32,946 bases of DNA. Source: an uncultured Planctomyces sp. Lineage in GTDB: Bacteria; Planctomycetota; Planctomycetia; Planctomycetales; Planctomycetaceae. Under the pieces are notes generated by a model. The model did not search any database. It saw only the letters and a list, made by a program, of their open reading frames with translations, and was not told where the DNA came from. Positions 25,869 through 32,946 of the stretch are shown one piece after another (position 1 is the stretch's first letter; the number at the start of each line of letters is the position of its first letter). The translations under genes and the position numbers were made by a program. The stretch spans positions 1-32,946 of the forward strand of contig CALDJX010000594.1 in NCBI GenBank assembly GCA_937899075.1, in the 5' to 3' direction.

Positions 25869-28184
25869 TTAATTCTGTCCGGTGCGAGTTTGATCCACGT
25901 CATTTGTGGCTGGCAGACCCTTAATCCATTCCGTAAACAGAGCCACGGCCTGGTCGTCAACAAGGGACGTCGCCAGTTGCGGCATTTGCCCGCGGCCGCG
26001 GCGAGCGATTCTCTGCAGTAGAACGGATCGCTCAGGAGCACCCGGAGCCACGATCTTTGCGTCGGCAATTCCCAGGCGATCGTGCAGTGGTTCCGCGTCG
26101 ATCAGATTCTGTTTGGCCAGCTTCGTACCGAACGAAACAATCATCTGCGAGTTTCCACCACCGGCCGAAACATGGCATTGGGCACAGTTTGAGTGCAGGT
26201 AAGACAGTGCTCGATCTGCCAGCGGTTCCGACCTGTCGTACGGGTCGGCCAGCCTTGGATGCTCGTCCGAGTTGAACGCTGCGTCTTTGCCGCCCTTGCG
26301 GGGCAGCTTGAAATAGCCGAGATGCTCAAGTGTTCGAAGCTGGTTGTCGACAGCGCCGCCGACGGACGAATAATCGTGGTCGCGGTTCATCTGCGGAGTT
26401 GACAGCCCCAGCACAAAGCTGGCAGCACGAGCGTGACAGACCATGCACTCGGCTCGGCTGGGGTATCGCCATTTTCGTTCGATCGTCGCGCCGCCGATTG
26501 ACTGAACGTTGAAGTTGATATCCAGCCCCGCCTTGTCGACGAGAGTTGCGTCCGTCTGTTCCTTGTTCCAACGGTACGAATAGCCAACCCACTCTTTGTT
26601 CTCGCGATGCAGAAATCGCGTTTCGATCCAGCGGCGAGACTTCGGGTTCCCTTCGATCGTGTCCACAGCGAACGATTTCACCAACACAGTCTGCTCGGGA
26701 AATGACCAGCCTTTGTTTCCGCTAACCGAGATCCCGGGAGGGCTCTCGTCAGAATTTTTCTGCTGAGGAATCGCAAAGAATCTCGACTTGAAACTGCCGT
26801 CCGACCAGAGCGGCGAATTTACCGAGTAAGGAATTACTCCCGGCTGCATTTCGTGCGTCGCGACGTTCGCGAAGATTCCGCTGTCACTGAGTTTTTGCGG
26901 GAAGCTCTCCGTCGTCGACTCCTGAGTGTTCAACTCAAGCGAGTAAAATCCACCCTCGCCCTTGTCGTGATGGTCGGTGATCAGCAACTCACCGTTTGGG
27001 TCCAGTCCAAACGAAGTAATCTGCATGGTTGTGTCGGCGATTTCGTGATGCCAGAGAACTTTTTCTCCATCGTGCTGGCCCGCCCAGATCTTGCCGGTTG
27101 AGTAGTCGCCGTAGATGTACGCTCCACGAAGTCGCGGAAACTTCGAGCCGTAATAGACGACTCCGCCGGTCAACGAACGCGCCTCAGAATGCGGATGCTC
27201 AAACGTCGGTTTTACATGCGGATGCGGACCGACTTCACGTTCCAGGTAAAACGGGTGCGACCCTTCGTAAACGCTCCACCCAAAGTTGTCGCCTTTGTTG
27301 ACCTTGTAAACCTGCTCCCAGAGATCCTGCCCGTTATTGCCAACCCAGATATGGCCGGTCTTAGGATCGGTCGTCATCCGCCACGGATTCCGCAATCCGT
27401 ACGCCCACGTTTCAGGTCGGATGCCCTCCTGCCCAACGAACGGGTTGTCTTTCGGAACGGAATACTCACGCCCTTCGTCGGGGTGGTCGACGTCCAGCCT
27501 CAACACCTTCGCCAGCAGATGGTCGAGGCCTTGTCCTGTAAGGTTGGTGTCGGAGTCGGACGTGCCATCTCCGGTCGTCACGTAGAGCATTCCGTCGAGC
27601 CCAAACGTTACTGCCGCTCCGTTATGCCCATTGGTTTCCCATTCGAGGATCACCTTCGCCGAATCTTTGACGAGTAAAAACGGGGCTTCCCGTTGCAACG
27701 TGTATCGAGTCACTCGACACGTTTTCTGAGCATCCTTCGGAAGCGCCTTATTCGGGCCGTTGTGCCCGAGGTAGAAGAACCCGTTCTGCGCAAATTTCGG
27801 ATGAAAGCAGATGCTGTACGCCGGATCGTCCACTTCGAAAAGAACGTCGAATTCGCCCGCGGCAACCTGACTGGCAGACGCTCGACAGACGCGGAATTTC
27901 TTTTCGGGACGATGGTCGTGGATGAAAATCAGGCGATCGCTGCCCGGTTCCGTCGTTGCAAAGATCGGCCAGTCGACCTGTAGTTTCGGCAGGGCTCGTA
28001 CGGCGTGATACGGCAGTGGCGGCTCGGGTGAGCCGGCGACTCGCGACGTCGTCACGGGAACGTATTCCGGCAACCCAAACGGCGATTCGTCCTGTGCGGA
28101 GGCCAGGGTCGGCAACAGCAGAACGGGAAGCACCAGCACGCGGCGCAGGATTCTGGTGATCGAAAAGCGACGGGTGCGTGACAT
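25869..28184 (-). CDS. Secreted PQQ-type sugar dehydrogenase with C-terminal cytochrome-like region
   Basis: 771 residues. Signal peptide 1-30 (VLVLPVLLLPTLASA). Residues about 50-430 form a glucose/sorbosone dehydrogenase-like six-bladed propeller: GHNGAAVTFGLDGMLYVTTGDG, ETWAYGLRNPWRMTTD, IWVGNNGQDLWEQV and GDNFGWSVYEG are typical. The second half holds two CxxCH motifs, CMVCH at 580-584 and CAQCH at 667-671, and ends like planctomycete cytochrome domains (PERSVLLQRIARRGRGQMP). The protein may oxidise a sugar in the periplasm and pass electrons to covalently bound heme, but PQQ binding cannot be confirmed from sequence alone. ATG 28184 begins the signal peptide. No partner gene is adjacent. 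Confidence 0.9.
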   Translation of the reverse strand: MSRTRRFSITRILRRVLVLPVLLLPTLASAQDESPFGLPEYVPVTTSRVAGSPEPPLPYHAVRALPKLQVDWPIFATTEPGSDRLIFIHDHRPEKKFRVCRASASQVAAGEFDVLFEVDDPAYSICFHPKFAQNGFFYLGHNGPNKALPKDAQKTCRVTRYTLQREAPFLLVKDSAKVILEWETNGHNGAAVTFGLDGMLYVTTGDGTSDSDTNLTGQGLDHLLAKVLRLDVDHPDEGREYSVPKDNPFVGQEGIRPETWAYGLRNPWRMTTDPKTGHIWVGNNGQDLWEQVYKVNKGDNFGWSVYEGSHPFYLEREVGPHPHVKPTFEHPHSEARSLTGGVVYYGSKFPRLRGAYIYGDYSTGKIWAGQHDGEKVLWHHEIADTTMQITSFGLDPNGELLITDHHDKGEGGFYSLELNTQESTTESFPQKLSDSGIFANVATHEMQPGVIPYSVNSPLWSDGSFKSRFFAIPQQKNSDESPPGISVSGNKGWSFPEQTVLVKSFAVDTIEGNPKSRRWIETRFLHRENKEWVGYSYRWNKEQTDATLVDKAGLDINFNVQSIGGATIERKWRYPSRAECMVCHARAASFVLGLSTPQMNRDHDYSSVGGAVDNQLRTLEHLGYFKLPRKGGKDAAFNSDEHPRLADPYDRSEPLADRALSYLHSNCAQCHVSAGGGNSQMIVSFGTKLAKQNLIDAEPLHDRLGIADAKIVAPGAPERSVLLQRIARRGRGQMPQLATSLVDDQAVALFTEWIKGLPATNDVDQTRTGQN

Positions 28185-28317
28185 GCTGCAGCCTCGAAGG
28201 AATCACGGATCGGGCGGACAAATCGTGACCCGGCAGCATAGTCGGATACATCGCCGCAGCGGAATCAACTCGATGGTGTCCTGTCGCGAAGAGTGCCGTG
28301 GCGGATGTTTGTCGTCA

Positions 28318-28405
28318 GCGTGGGTGGCTGGCGGTCGAGCTTGCGAGCCACCAGTTTTTCGATGCACTGGGGGCTCGCTGGAGGCTCGACCGCCAGCCAC
28401 CCGCG
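28318..28405. repeat. Palindromic repeat family E
   Basis: The left arm starts GCGTGGGTGGCTGGCGGTCG and the right arm ends CGACCGCCAGCCACCCGCG, with a partly paired centre rich in GAGCC/GGCTC. It occupies the gap between the dehydrogenase start and the permease stop on the minus strand. Confidence 0.9.
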
Positions 28406-28448
28406 TACACACTCATCGACAAACACGCGTGCTGCGATCGGTCGGTGC

Positions 28449-30617
28449 TCAAGCGAACTCAAGAGTGTTCCAGCGGCGCGTTGCAACGATCGTCGTTAGC
28501 GTCGCCGCGAGAATTGCCCCAACAAACACAGCAGGCAGCACAACGGGCACCCAGGCTGGACCCAACTCCAATGAGAGAGCGGTCAGCCCCCCGTGCACGA
28601 ACAGCGACGCCGTCATTACAAGAATTGACACCCACGCTCGGCGGTACGATGTCAGCCACGCAACGACTGACGTGGTGATGACGATGTTTGCGAAGATGTG
28701 GACAACACAAACCAACCAGGTTTGCAGCCCAGAAAACTCATCGATTATCCAGCCTTGAAGAACAAACACAGTCACAAGCGCAACCGGCACGGCGATGGCA
28801 ACGGTTCCGTCGAAAGCAATTGCCCCCAGGATCGATGAGACATAACGACGTCTGCTCAGCGGTCGCAAAAGTTCGGACGAAAACCACCGCCAGTGCTGCA
28901 GCCATTGTCCGTTGAGCATCGACATCGACATCATCGGGACCATCGCGGTCATAAACATTGGAATCATTGGAACGAATGGCGTGCCGCTCTTCGGTCCTTG
29001 CAAAACGCCCGAGAAATACATGATCCCGCCACACATCAGAACCATCATCGGAATGCCCCAAAGTGCTGCCAGTCCGTCCGAGATCTGTAGCAGTCCCACC
29101 GCTCGTGGAAGCCATGATTTCGGCAGATGCCGCATCGCGAAATCAAACTGATGATCCAGCAGCCAGGCGTTGACAACGGACTTCGAAATCGCATTCGCTT
29201 CCATCTGCTGGCGCCGGCGGTTCGCGGAGCGGGATGCCAGGTCCCACGCCATGTCGAATGAAAAGACCATCCCGTACTCGGGCATCGCCTCGTGGAATCG
29301 CGTGAGTCGTGCCGCGTAAGCACACAGTCCGACAATCCCCGCACACAGAAGCAGCATCGACGGCAACGTCGGAGACACGGGCACGAACGAGTCCATCAAC
29401 ATCGTTTGCGTCGATGAGTTTGCGAAAACGATGAGGCCCGTTACGCCGAAACCAGCAAACAACATCAATACTGAGTTGCGATGAGTCATCCACAAAAACC
29501 ACGCAAAGACTGTCGTCTGGATACCGAATACCGATGGCAGAGCGATACCGGCTGTGCTGCACGCGCCGAATGCTGGTAGTGCCGCCGCCGTCAGAAACAG
29601 GCAACCAGGAATCGTGAGATGTGCCATCGCGAAGCCCGGTGTCAGGCGTGCCCGCGGAGCGGCAAACTGCACCTTGAGATGCACCCCCAGCCACACTCCA
29701 AGAACCAGACCTGGAAACAGCAACGATAGAAGATGGTTGGCACGAAACTTTTCGAAGACGGCCTTCGTTTGCTGATCGCGTTCCACCAGGTTGCTGCGAT
29801 CCTCGATCGACGACACACCGGCAACACGAACGCCGGGGATGCGTTTGCGTAGTTGCCGCACGCCGTTCTTCGTGACTCGAGTGTTGCCGACATCAATCTG
29901 GCGAAGCTGTTTCAGGTTTGACAGCCAACTCACCGACCAGTCGGTAACTTCGGCGTAGCCCAGATTGATTGACCATAACCCGGTCAGATCGCGCAGCGGA
30001 AACAGCTCTGCTTCGTTGATCCGGGCTGCATGCAGTTCCAGAGACTTCAACGATTCGATCTTCGCAATCATCCGCACGCCATCCGGGTCCAGATGCGCCG
30101 CAGAGAAACTAAGGTTTGTTAACTTTTCCGAATCTGCCAGACCGTCAAGTCCCGAGCCGTGTGCGACGGTCCCAAGGATGGACAACATTCGGAGCTTTGG
30201 AAGTTTTTTCAGTTCCGCCAGGCCCACGTCGGTGATCGATGTGTTGCTGATGTTCAGGTCCGTAATTGACGAAACTCTGGCGACGTTCACCAGCACTTCG
30301 TCCGTAATCCCCGGCCCCCACAGTGACACTGACTCAGCGTTGTCGGGGATTTTTGCGGCGGCAGCGTTTTGAAACGACAGCCGTTGCCCGTCCACCGAAA
30401 GATGCGTTTGGAGATTCGTGGGAATGTCGTACGGCGCGATGGCTGGCCGCATCTCGCTGGGATGATTCGGGCGGCGAGATTGGCTTGATGGCAAAAGCGA
30501 AAGCGCACAACACAATATCAACGCGCAATAGAAGTCCCACCGCGTCAGGTATGTCTTCAGCACGACCGAAAGCTGACGGCGGAAGCCGTATGCGTTGATT
30601 GAAGTTGAAATTGCCAT
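28449..30617 (-). CDS. ABC-type permease with an N-terminal extracytoplasmic leucine-rich-repeat domain
   Basis: 722 residues. One membrane helix at about 28-45 is followed by a soluble block to about 268 with leucine-rich repeats of roughly 24 residues: ITDLNISNTSITDVGLAELK, KLRMLSILGT, KLTNLSFSAAHLDPDGV, SLKSLELHAARI, LWSINLGYAEVTDWSV and LRQIDVGNTRVTKNGV. The rest (296-715) holds about ten or more further membrane helices without enzymatic motifs, as in ABC-2 permeases. It lies 68 bases downstream of an ABC ATPase gene, itself overlapping a GntR gene, so it is the likely membrane partner. GGCGGAG precedes the ATG by eight bases. The repeat domain may sense or bind an envelope ligand; that is inference. 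Confidence 0.82.
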   Translation of the reverse strand: MAISTSINAYGFRRQLSVVLKTYLTRWDFYCALILCCALSLLPSSQSRRPNHPSEMRPAIAPYDIPTNLQTHLSVDGQRLSFQNAAAAKIPDNAESVSLWGPGITDEVLVNVARVSSITDLNISNTSITDVGLAELKKLPKLRMLSILGTVAHGSGLDGLADSEKLTNLSFSAAHLDPDGVRMIAKIESLKSLELHAARINEAELFPLRDLTGLWSINLGYAEVTDWSVSWLSNLKQLRQIDVGNTRVTKNGVRQLRKRIPGVRVAGVSSIEDRSNLVERDQQTKAVFEKFRANHLLSLLFPGLVLGVWLGVHLKVQFAAPRARLTPGFAMAHLTIPGCLFLTAAALPAFGACSTAGIALPSVFGIQTTVFAWFLWMTHRNSVLMLFAGFGVTGLIVFANSSTQTMLMDSFVPVSPTLPSMLLLCAGIVGLCAYAARLTRFHEAMPEYGMVFSFDMAWDLASRSANRRRQQMEANAISKSVVNAWLLDHQFDFAMRHLPKSWLPRAVGLLQISDGLAALWGIPMMVLMCGGIMYFSGVLQGPKSGTPFVPMIPMFMTAMVPMMSMSMLNGQWLQHWRWFSSELLRPLSRRRYVSSILGAIAFDGTVAIAVPVALVTVFVLQGWIIDEFSGLQTWLVCVVHIFANIVITTSVVAWLTSYRRAWVSILVMTASLFVHGGLTALSLELGPAWVPVVLPAVFVGAILAATLTTIVATRRWNTLEFA

Positions 30618-30685
30618 CGCCGGTCTCCGCCCAAAAGTTTCAGAGCCACTTCAGAATTGCATGATCGTCTCGTGCGAAACTTTCG

Positions 30686-31585
30686 CTACGCGTCACCATG
30701 CATTTCGAGAAAGATCTCTTCGAGGCTCAAATCTTCGACGGACACGCTGGCCTGCCAACGGGATTCGATTTCCTCGACCAGCGTCGGGCCGACCTCAGCC
30801 ACGGCAACCATCGCGTGCTTGCCGGATATTTCTGCTCGGAGAGAATTTGCAACTCCGAACGAAGCTGGCAGGTCGGTCTCTGAAGTAAGTCGCAGGCGTT
30901 TAACGCTGTCTTTCAAATCGTCCAGCTCATCGTGATAGACGATCTTGCCTTCCTTAAGGACAGCCACGTGGTCAGCCACTCGTTCCAGGTCGGTCGTGAT
31001 GTGTGTCGAGAAGAGGACGGTTCGATTCTCGTCGCGCGTTATTTCCAGCAGCGTACTGAGAAACTCTCGTCGTGCTGACGGGTCGAGGCTCGCGACGGGC
31101 TCGTCGAGAATCAACAGGTCGGGCTCATGGCCGAGTGCCAGGATCAGTGCCAGCTTCTGCTGCTGACCTTGAGACATCGGCCCCACGCGATCTTCTGTTG
31201 GAAGCTCCCACCGTCGGGCGAGTTCGAGGGACAGGTCGTGATTCCACGTCGGATAAAAGGCCGCCGTGTATTCGATGATTTGCCGAACCCGCATCCAGGA
31301 GTAAAGACTGACTTCCTGGGCGACGTATCCAAGTTGAGCCTTCGCTTCGGCAGAGAGATGCCACGGCTCTTCGCCGAGAATCGTCGCGCTGCCAGACGAA
31401 GGCTTCAGCAAACCGAGCAGGCACTTCAGCAGTGTCGACTTGCCGGAACCGTTTTTGCCGAGCAACCCTGTAACCGATCCGCGTGGGATCGTCAGGTCGA
31501 CTCCTCTTAGAACATGAGCCGTCCCGAAGTTTTTCATCAGTCCGGAAACTTGAATCAAGGGAGCATCATTCGAAGGCTCATTCAT
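30686..31585 (-). CDS. ABC transporter ATP-binding protein, YtrB/CcmA-like
   Basis: 299 residues. Walker A GKNGSGKS (43-50), Q-loop Gln90 in GYVAQ, signature MSQGQ (137-141), Walker B LLILDEP (157-163) and the switch histidine in FSTHI (H195) are all intact, so ATP hydrolysis should be normal. The C-terminal 80 residues after the NBD (KRLRLTSETDLP onward) match the extension of ABC-2 ATPases. The start overlaps the GntR stop by four bases (ATGA), which implies translational coupling. It should drive the LRR permease downstream. Confidence 0.93.
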   Translation of the reverse strand: MNEPSNDAPLIQVSGLMKNFGTAHVLRGVDLTIPRGSVTGLLGKNGSGKSTLLKCLLGLLKPSSGSATILGEEPWHLSAEAKAQLGYVAQEVSLYSWMRVRQIIEYTAAFYPTWNHDLSLELARRWELPTEDRVGPMSQGQQQKLALILALGHEPDLLILDEPVASLDPSARREFLSTLLEITRDENRTVLFSTHITTDLERVADHVAVLKEGKIVYHDELDDLKDSVKRLRLTSETDLPASFGVANSLRAEISGKHAMVAVAEVGPTLVEEIESRWQASVSVEDLSLEEIFLEMHGDA

Positions 31586-31977
31586 TGCTTTCGTTCCTTC
31601 AGTACGGATTTCACAACGTCGAGAATCTGCCCATCCGTAAGCCCCAGTTGCTGACCTCGTGTCACCATCGGCTCGGCCAATGGTTTGAGGTCAGCTTTGC
31701 GTTCTTTCAGTGGCCCGCTCGCCACTCCAGACGTGACACGCATTCCGGTGCCGCGAACGCGCTCCAGGATGCCTTCAACCTCCAGGCGACTCCACGCCTT
31801 CGAGACGGTCATCATGTTGACCTGAAGTTCGTCGGCCATCTGTCGGACACTTGGCAGCAGGTCACCATCGGCAAGTTGCCCACTGGCAATCATCGCCCGC
31901 ACCTGGTCCATGAGCTGCCGATAGATCGGCACGCCCGATGAAGGGTGAACTTCGAATTCAATTGAAGGGTTGACCAT
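31582..31977 (-). CDS. GntR-family repressor of the YtrA subfamily
   Basis: 131 residues, the short form typical of YtrA. The winged helix-turn-helix covers about 10-82: PIYRQLMDQVRAMIASGQL, LLPSVRQMADELQVNMMTVS and LEVEGILERVRGTGMRV. There is no large ligand-binding domain, only a short C-terminal dimerisation tail. YtrA-type proteins usually repress their own ABC operon and respond to cell-wall-active compounds. The gene is first in a three-gene operon with an inverted repeat over its promoter, which fits autoregulation. Confidence 0.93.
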   Translation of the reverse strand: MVNPSIEFEVHPSSGVPIYRQLMDQVRAMIASGQLADGDLLPSVRQMADELQVNMMTVSKAWSRLEVEGILERVRGTGMRVTSGVASGPLKERKADLKPLAEPMVTRGQQLGLTDGQILDVVKSVLKERKQ

Positions 31978-31993
31978 GTCATAAATCCACTCA

Positions 31994-32015
31994 GTGTCTT
32001 ACGACTGTAATACAC
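31994..32015 (-). promoter_or_regulatory. Probable GntR (YtrA-type) operator
   Basis: A 22-bp inverted repeat with half-sites GTGTnTTAC and GTAAnACAC separated by four bases; 16 of 22 positions are symmetric. It starts 17 bases upstream of the GntR gene and overlaps the proposed -10 box. Confidence 0.75.
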
Positions 32016-32032
32016 CGTTTGAAGCATGTCAA
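32004..32032 (-). promoter_or_regulatory. Probable sigma-70-type promoter of the GntR-ABC operon
   Basis: On the minus strand, a consensus -35 TTGACA (32027-32032) is followed after 17 bases by TACAGT (32004-32009), a four-of-six -10 match. The -10 lies within the inverted repeat, so repressor binding would block RNA polymerase. Confidence 0.65.
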
Positions 32033-32070
32033 CGGCGAAACCCTTCACCGCGAAACCCTTCAATGGTGGG

Positions 32071-32130
32071 AGACACAAAGGTTGTCATTTGAGACATAAA
32101 CCTTGGCCCCACGAGACATAAAGGTTGTCA
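32071..32130. repeat. Three phased direct repeats, AGACATAAAGGTTGTCA type
   Basis: Copies begin at 32071 (AGACACAAAGGTTGTCA), 32092 (AGACATAAACCTTGG) and 32114 (AGACATAAAGGTTGTCA), with periods of 21 and 22 bases, about two helical turns. The pattern resembles multiple transposase-binding sites at an insertion-sequence end, but no transposase is present. Confidence 0.75.
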
Positions 32131-32195
32131 CAGATTTCGCCAGTGCGTCGTGATAGGCAATAACGTCGAGCCGGGGGGGGGTGAGGGCTCGTTTT

Positions 32196-32267
32196 GCACC
32201 GGATAACCGATTTCGAGTCCTGATGGGCGATCGCGTCGAATCCCGTCGCGAGTTCATCGAGAAGAGT
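32196..32267 (+). pseudogene. Short remnant resembling the C-terminus of GyrB
   Basis: About 24 codons read DNRFRVLMGDRVESRREFIE, close to the conserved end of DNA gyrase subunit B (LMG-x-x-VE-x-RR-x-FIE). The usual next residues (NA then KNLDI) are not found; the frame continues as unrelated sequence, and an in-frame stop lies at 32154. The motif is therefore a fragment, not a gene. The identification is from memory of the family and needs a search. Confidence 0.55.
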
Positions 32268-32946
32268 ATCCGCGCCGTGATGAATTGTCTTTGGGTCGCC
32301 CGGTTATGGATTATTCCCCGTTGCGGTTCAGGTAGCGAAGCCCGAAACTGTAGGGTCAATAAAACTCAGCAGAACTCATAGTGCCGGATTTCGAACGATT
32401 TACGGCTCGCTGGATTCTGCCATCTCAGTCAGTTGGTTTCATTCGCCAGCCGTGGAGACGTCGCCGAGATTGGCTGCCGACGACATCAGCCCCGTCCAAT
32501 CAGTCCGTTTTTCAATCGCAAAACAGCAGCGATGGGCAGCCGAGAGGCCTGCAATTCCAAACCGCGAACTGCTCCAGCTCGCGCAATTCAATGCGACTTG
32601 CGAAATGGCACATGCAACACTTTGACTGCAGTGGGCGATGGGATTCTGGCGACATCGTGAATCAAATTGTTCACGACATCGACGAGCACGGCTGGAGAGA
32701 ATTTCGAGAGATCGAGATCCTCAACAGTGTGCTGGAGCGAACGCCGTTGTGAAGCGTGAGTTCGGCTTTCAGAGCAGTCCAATCGGATGTGTATACGGTG
32801 ATCGATGCATGCCGTTCACATGAATCATGGGGCAGGTCTAAAAGAATCGGGTTCTCTGAGCTTTCAGCCGCGGGCGAGCGACCATCGCAGCGGGATCAGG
32901 AGAAAGGTCGCTGGCAGTTACTTTTTCCTTTTGGTGGACTCTTGAG

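Larger units (their letters stand above)
32033..32946. other. Terminal region without a supported intact gene
   Basis: About 900 bases. It holds three phased direct repeats (32071-32130), a G9 run inside a short hairpin (32167-32191), and a gyrB-like remnant. Frames at 32381-32752 (plus) and 32588-32782 (minus) overlap each other and show no recognisable family. The composition suggests decayed or recombined DNA. Confidence 0.5.

Noticed and set aside
32381-32752. 123-codon plus-strand ORF and overlapping minus-strand frame
   Set aside because: Neither has recognisable motifs; both overlap in a region with remnants and repeats, so neither could be preferred.

Overview
The window looks like a chromosomal segment of a planctomycete (phylum Planctomycetota, probably class Planctomycetia). 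This is inference from content: a very long vWA/YfbK-type protein with an anti-sigma-like N-terminus, secreted proline/glutamine-rich proteins, a sugar dehydrogenase joined to CxxCH cytochrome-like motifs, leucine-rich-repeat membrane proteins, and intergenic gaps filled with several unrelated families of short palindromic repeats. GC content is moderately high and genes lie on both strands with little operon structure. No phage genes, intact transposase, CRISPR array, tRNA or rRNA was found. One structural RNA, RNase P RNA, is clear.

Layout. 1-7 kb: the 3' part of a vWA protein; a HemW-like radical SAM gene on the minus strand bracketed by two copies of one palindromic repeat; a [2Fe-2S] ferredoxin with a small partner of unknown function; then rnpB. 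7-12.7 kb: a Wza-like polysaccharide export lipoprotein, a small secreted protein and a Pro/Gln-rich secreted protein with a pure CAG tract, followed on the minus strand by a lipoprotein built of five tandem NTF2-like units. 13-16.7 kb (minus): an orphan ABC ATPase, an array of short repeats, NAD(P)H-hydrate epimerase, a secreted protein of unknown function and a small SAF-domain membrane protein. 16.7-19.9 kb (minus): one uninterrupted ORF joining a divergent polysaccharide deacetylase, a family 2 glycosyltransferase and a DegT-type aminotransferase, with both linkers encoded by repeat-like DNA. 20.4-25.7 kb (plus): a membrane-anchored FMN glutamate synthase-like protein, a DRG-like GTPase with a TGS domain, a 0.9-kb gap containing a strong terminator hairpin, and a ThDP enzyme of the acetolactate synthase type. 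25.9-32 kb (minus): a secreted dehydrogenase/cytochrome protein and a three-gene GntR / ABC ATPase / permease operon. 32-32.9 kb: apparently decayed DNA with a short gyrB-like 3' remnant and three phased direct repeats.

Genes that may act together: the export lipoprotein and the deacetylase/glycosyltransferase/aminotransferase ORF both point to surface polysaccharide. The GntR-ABC-permease operon looks like a self-regulated envelope-stress exporter of the YtrA type, but its permease carries an extracytoplasmic leucine-rich-repeat domain after the first membrane helix, and an inverted repeat overlaps the promoter's -10 element. That operon and the three-domain glycan ORF are the two most unusual systems in the window.
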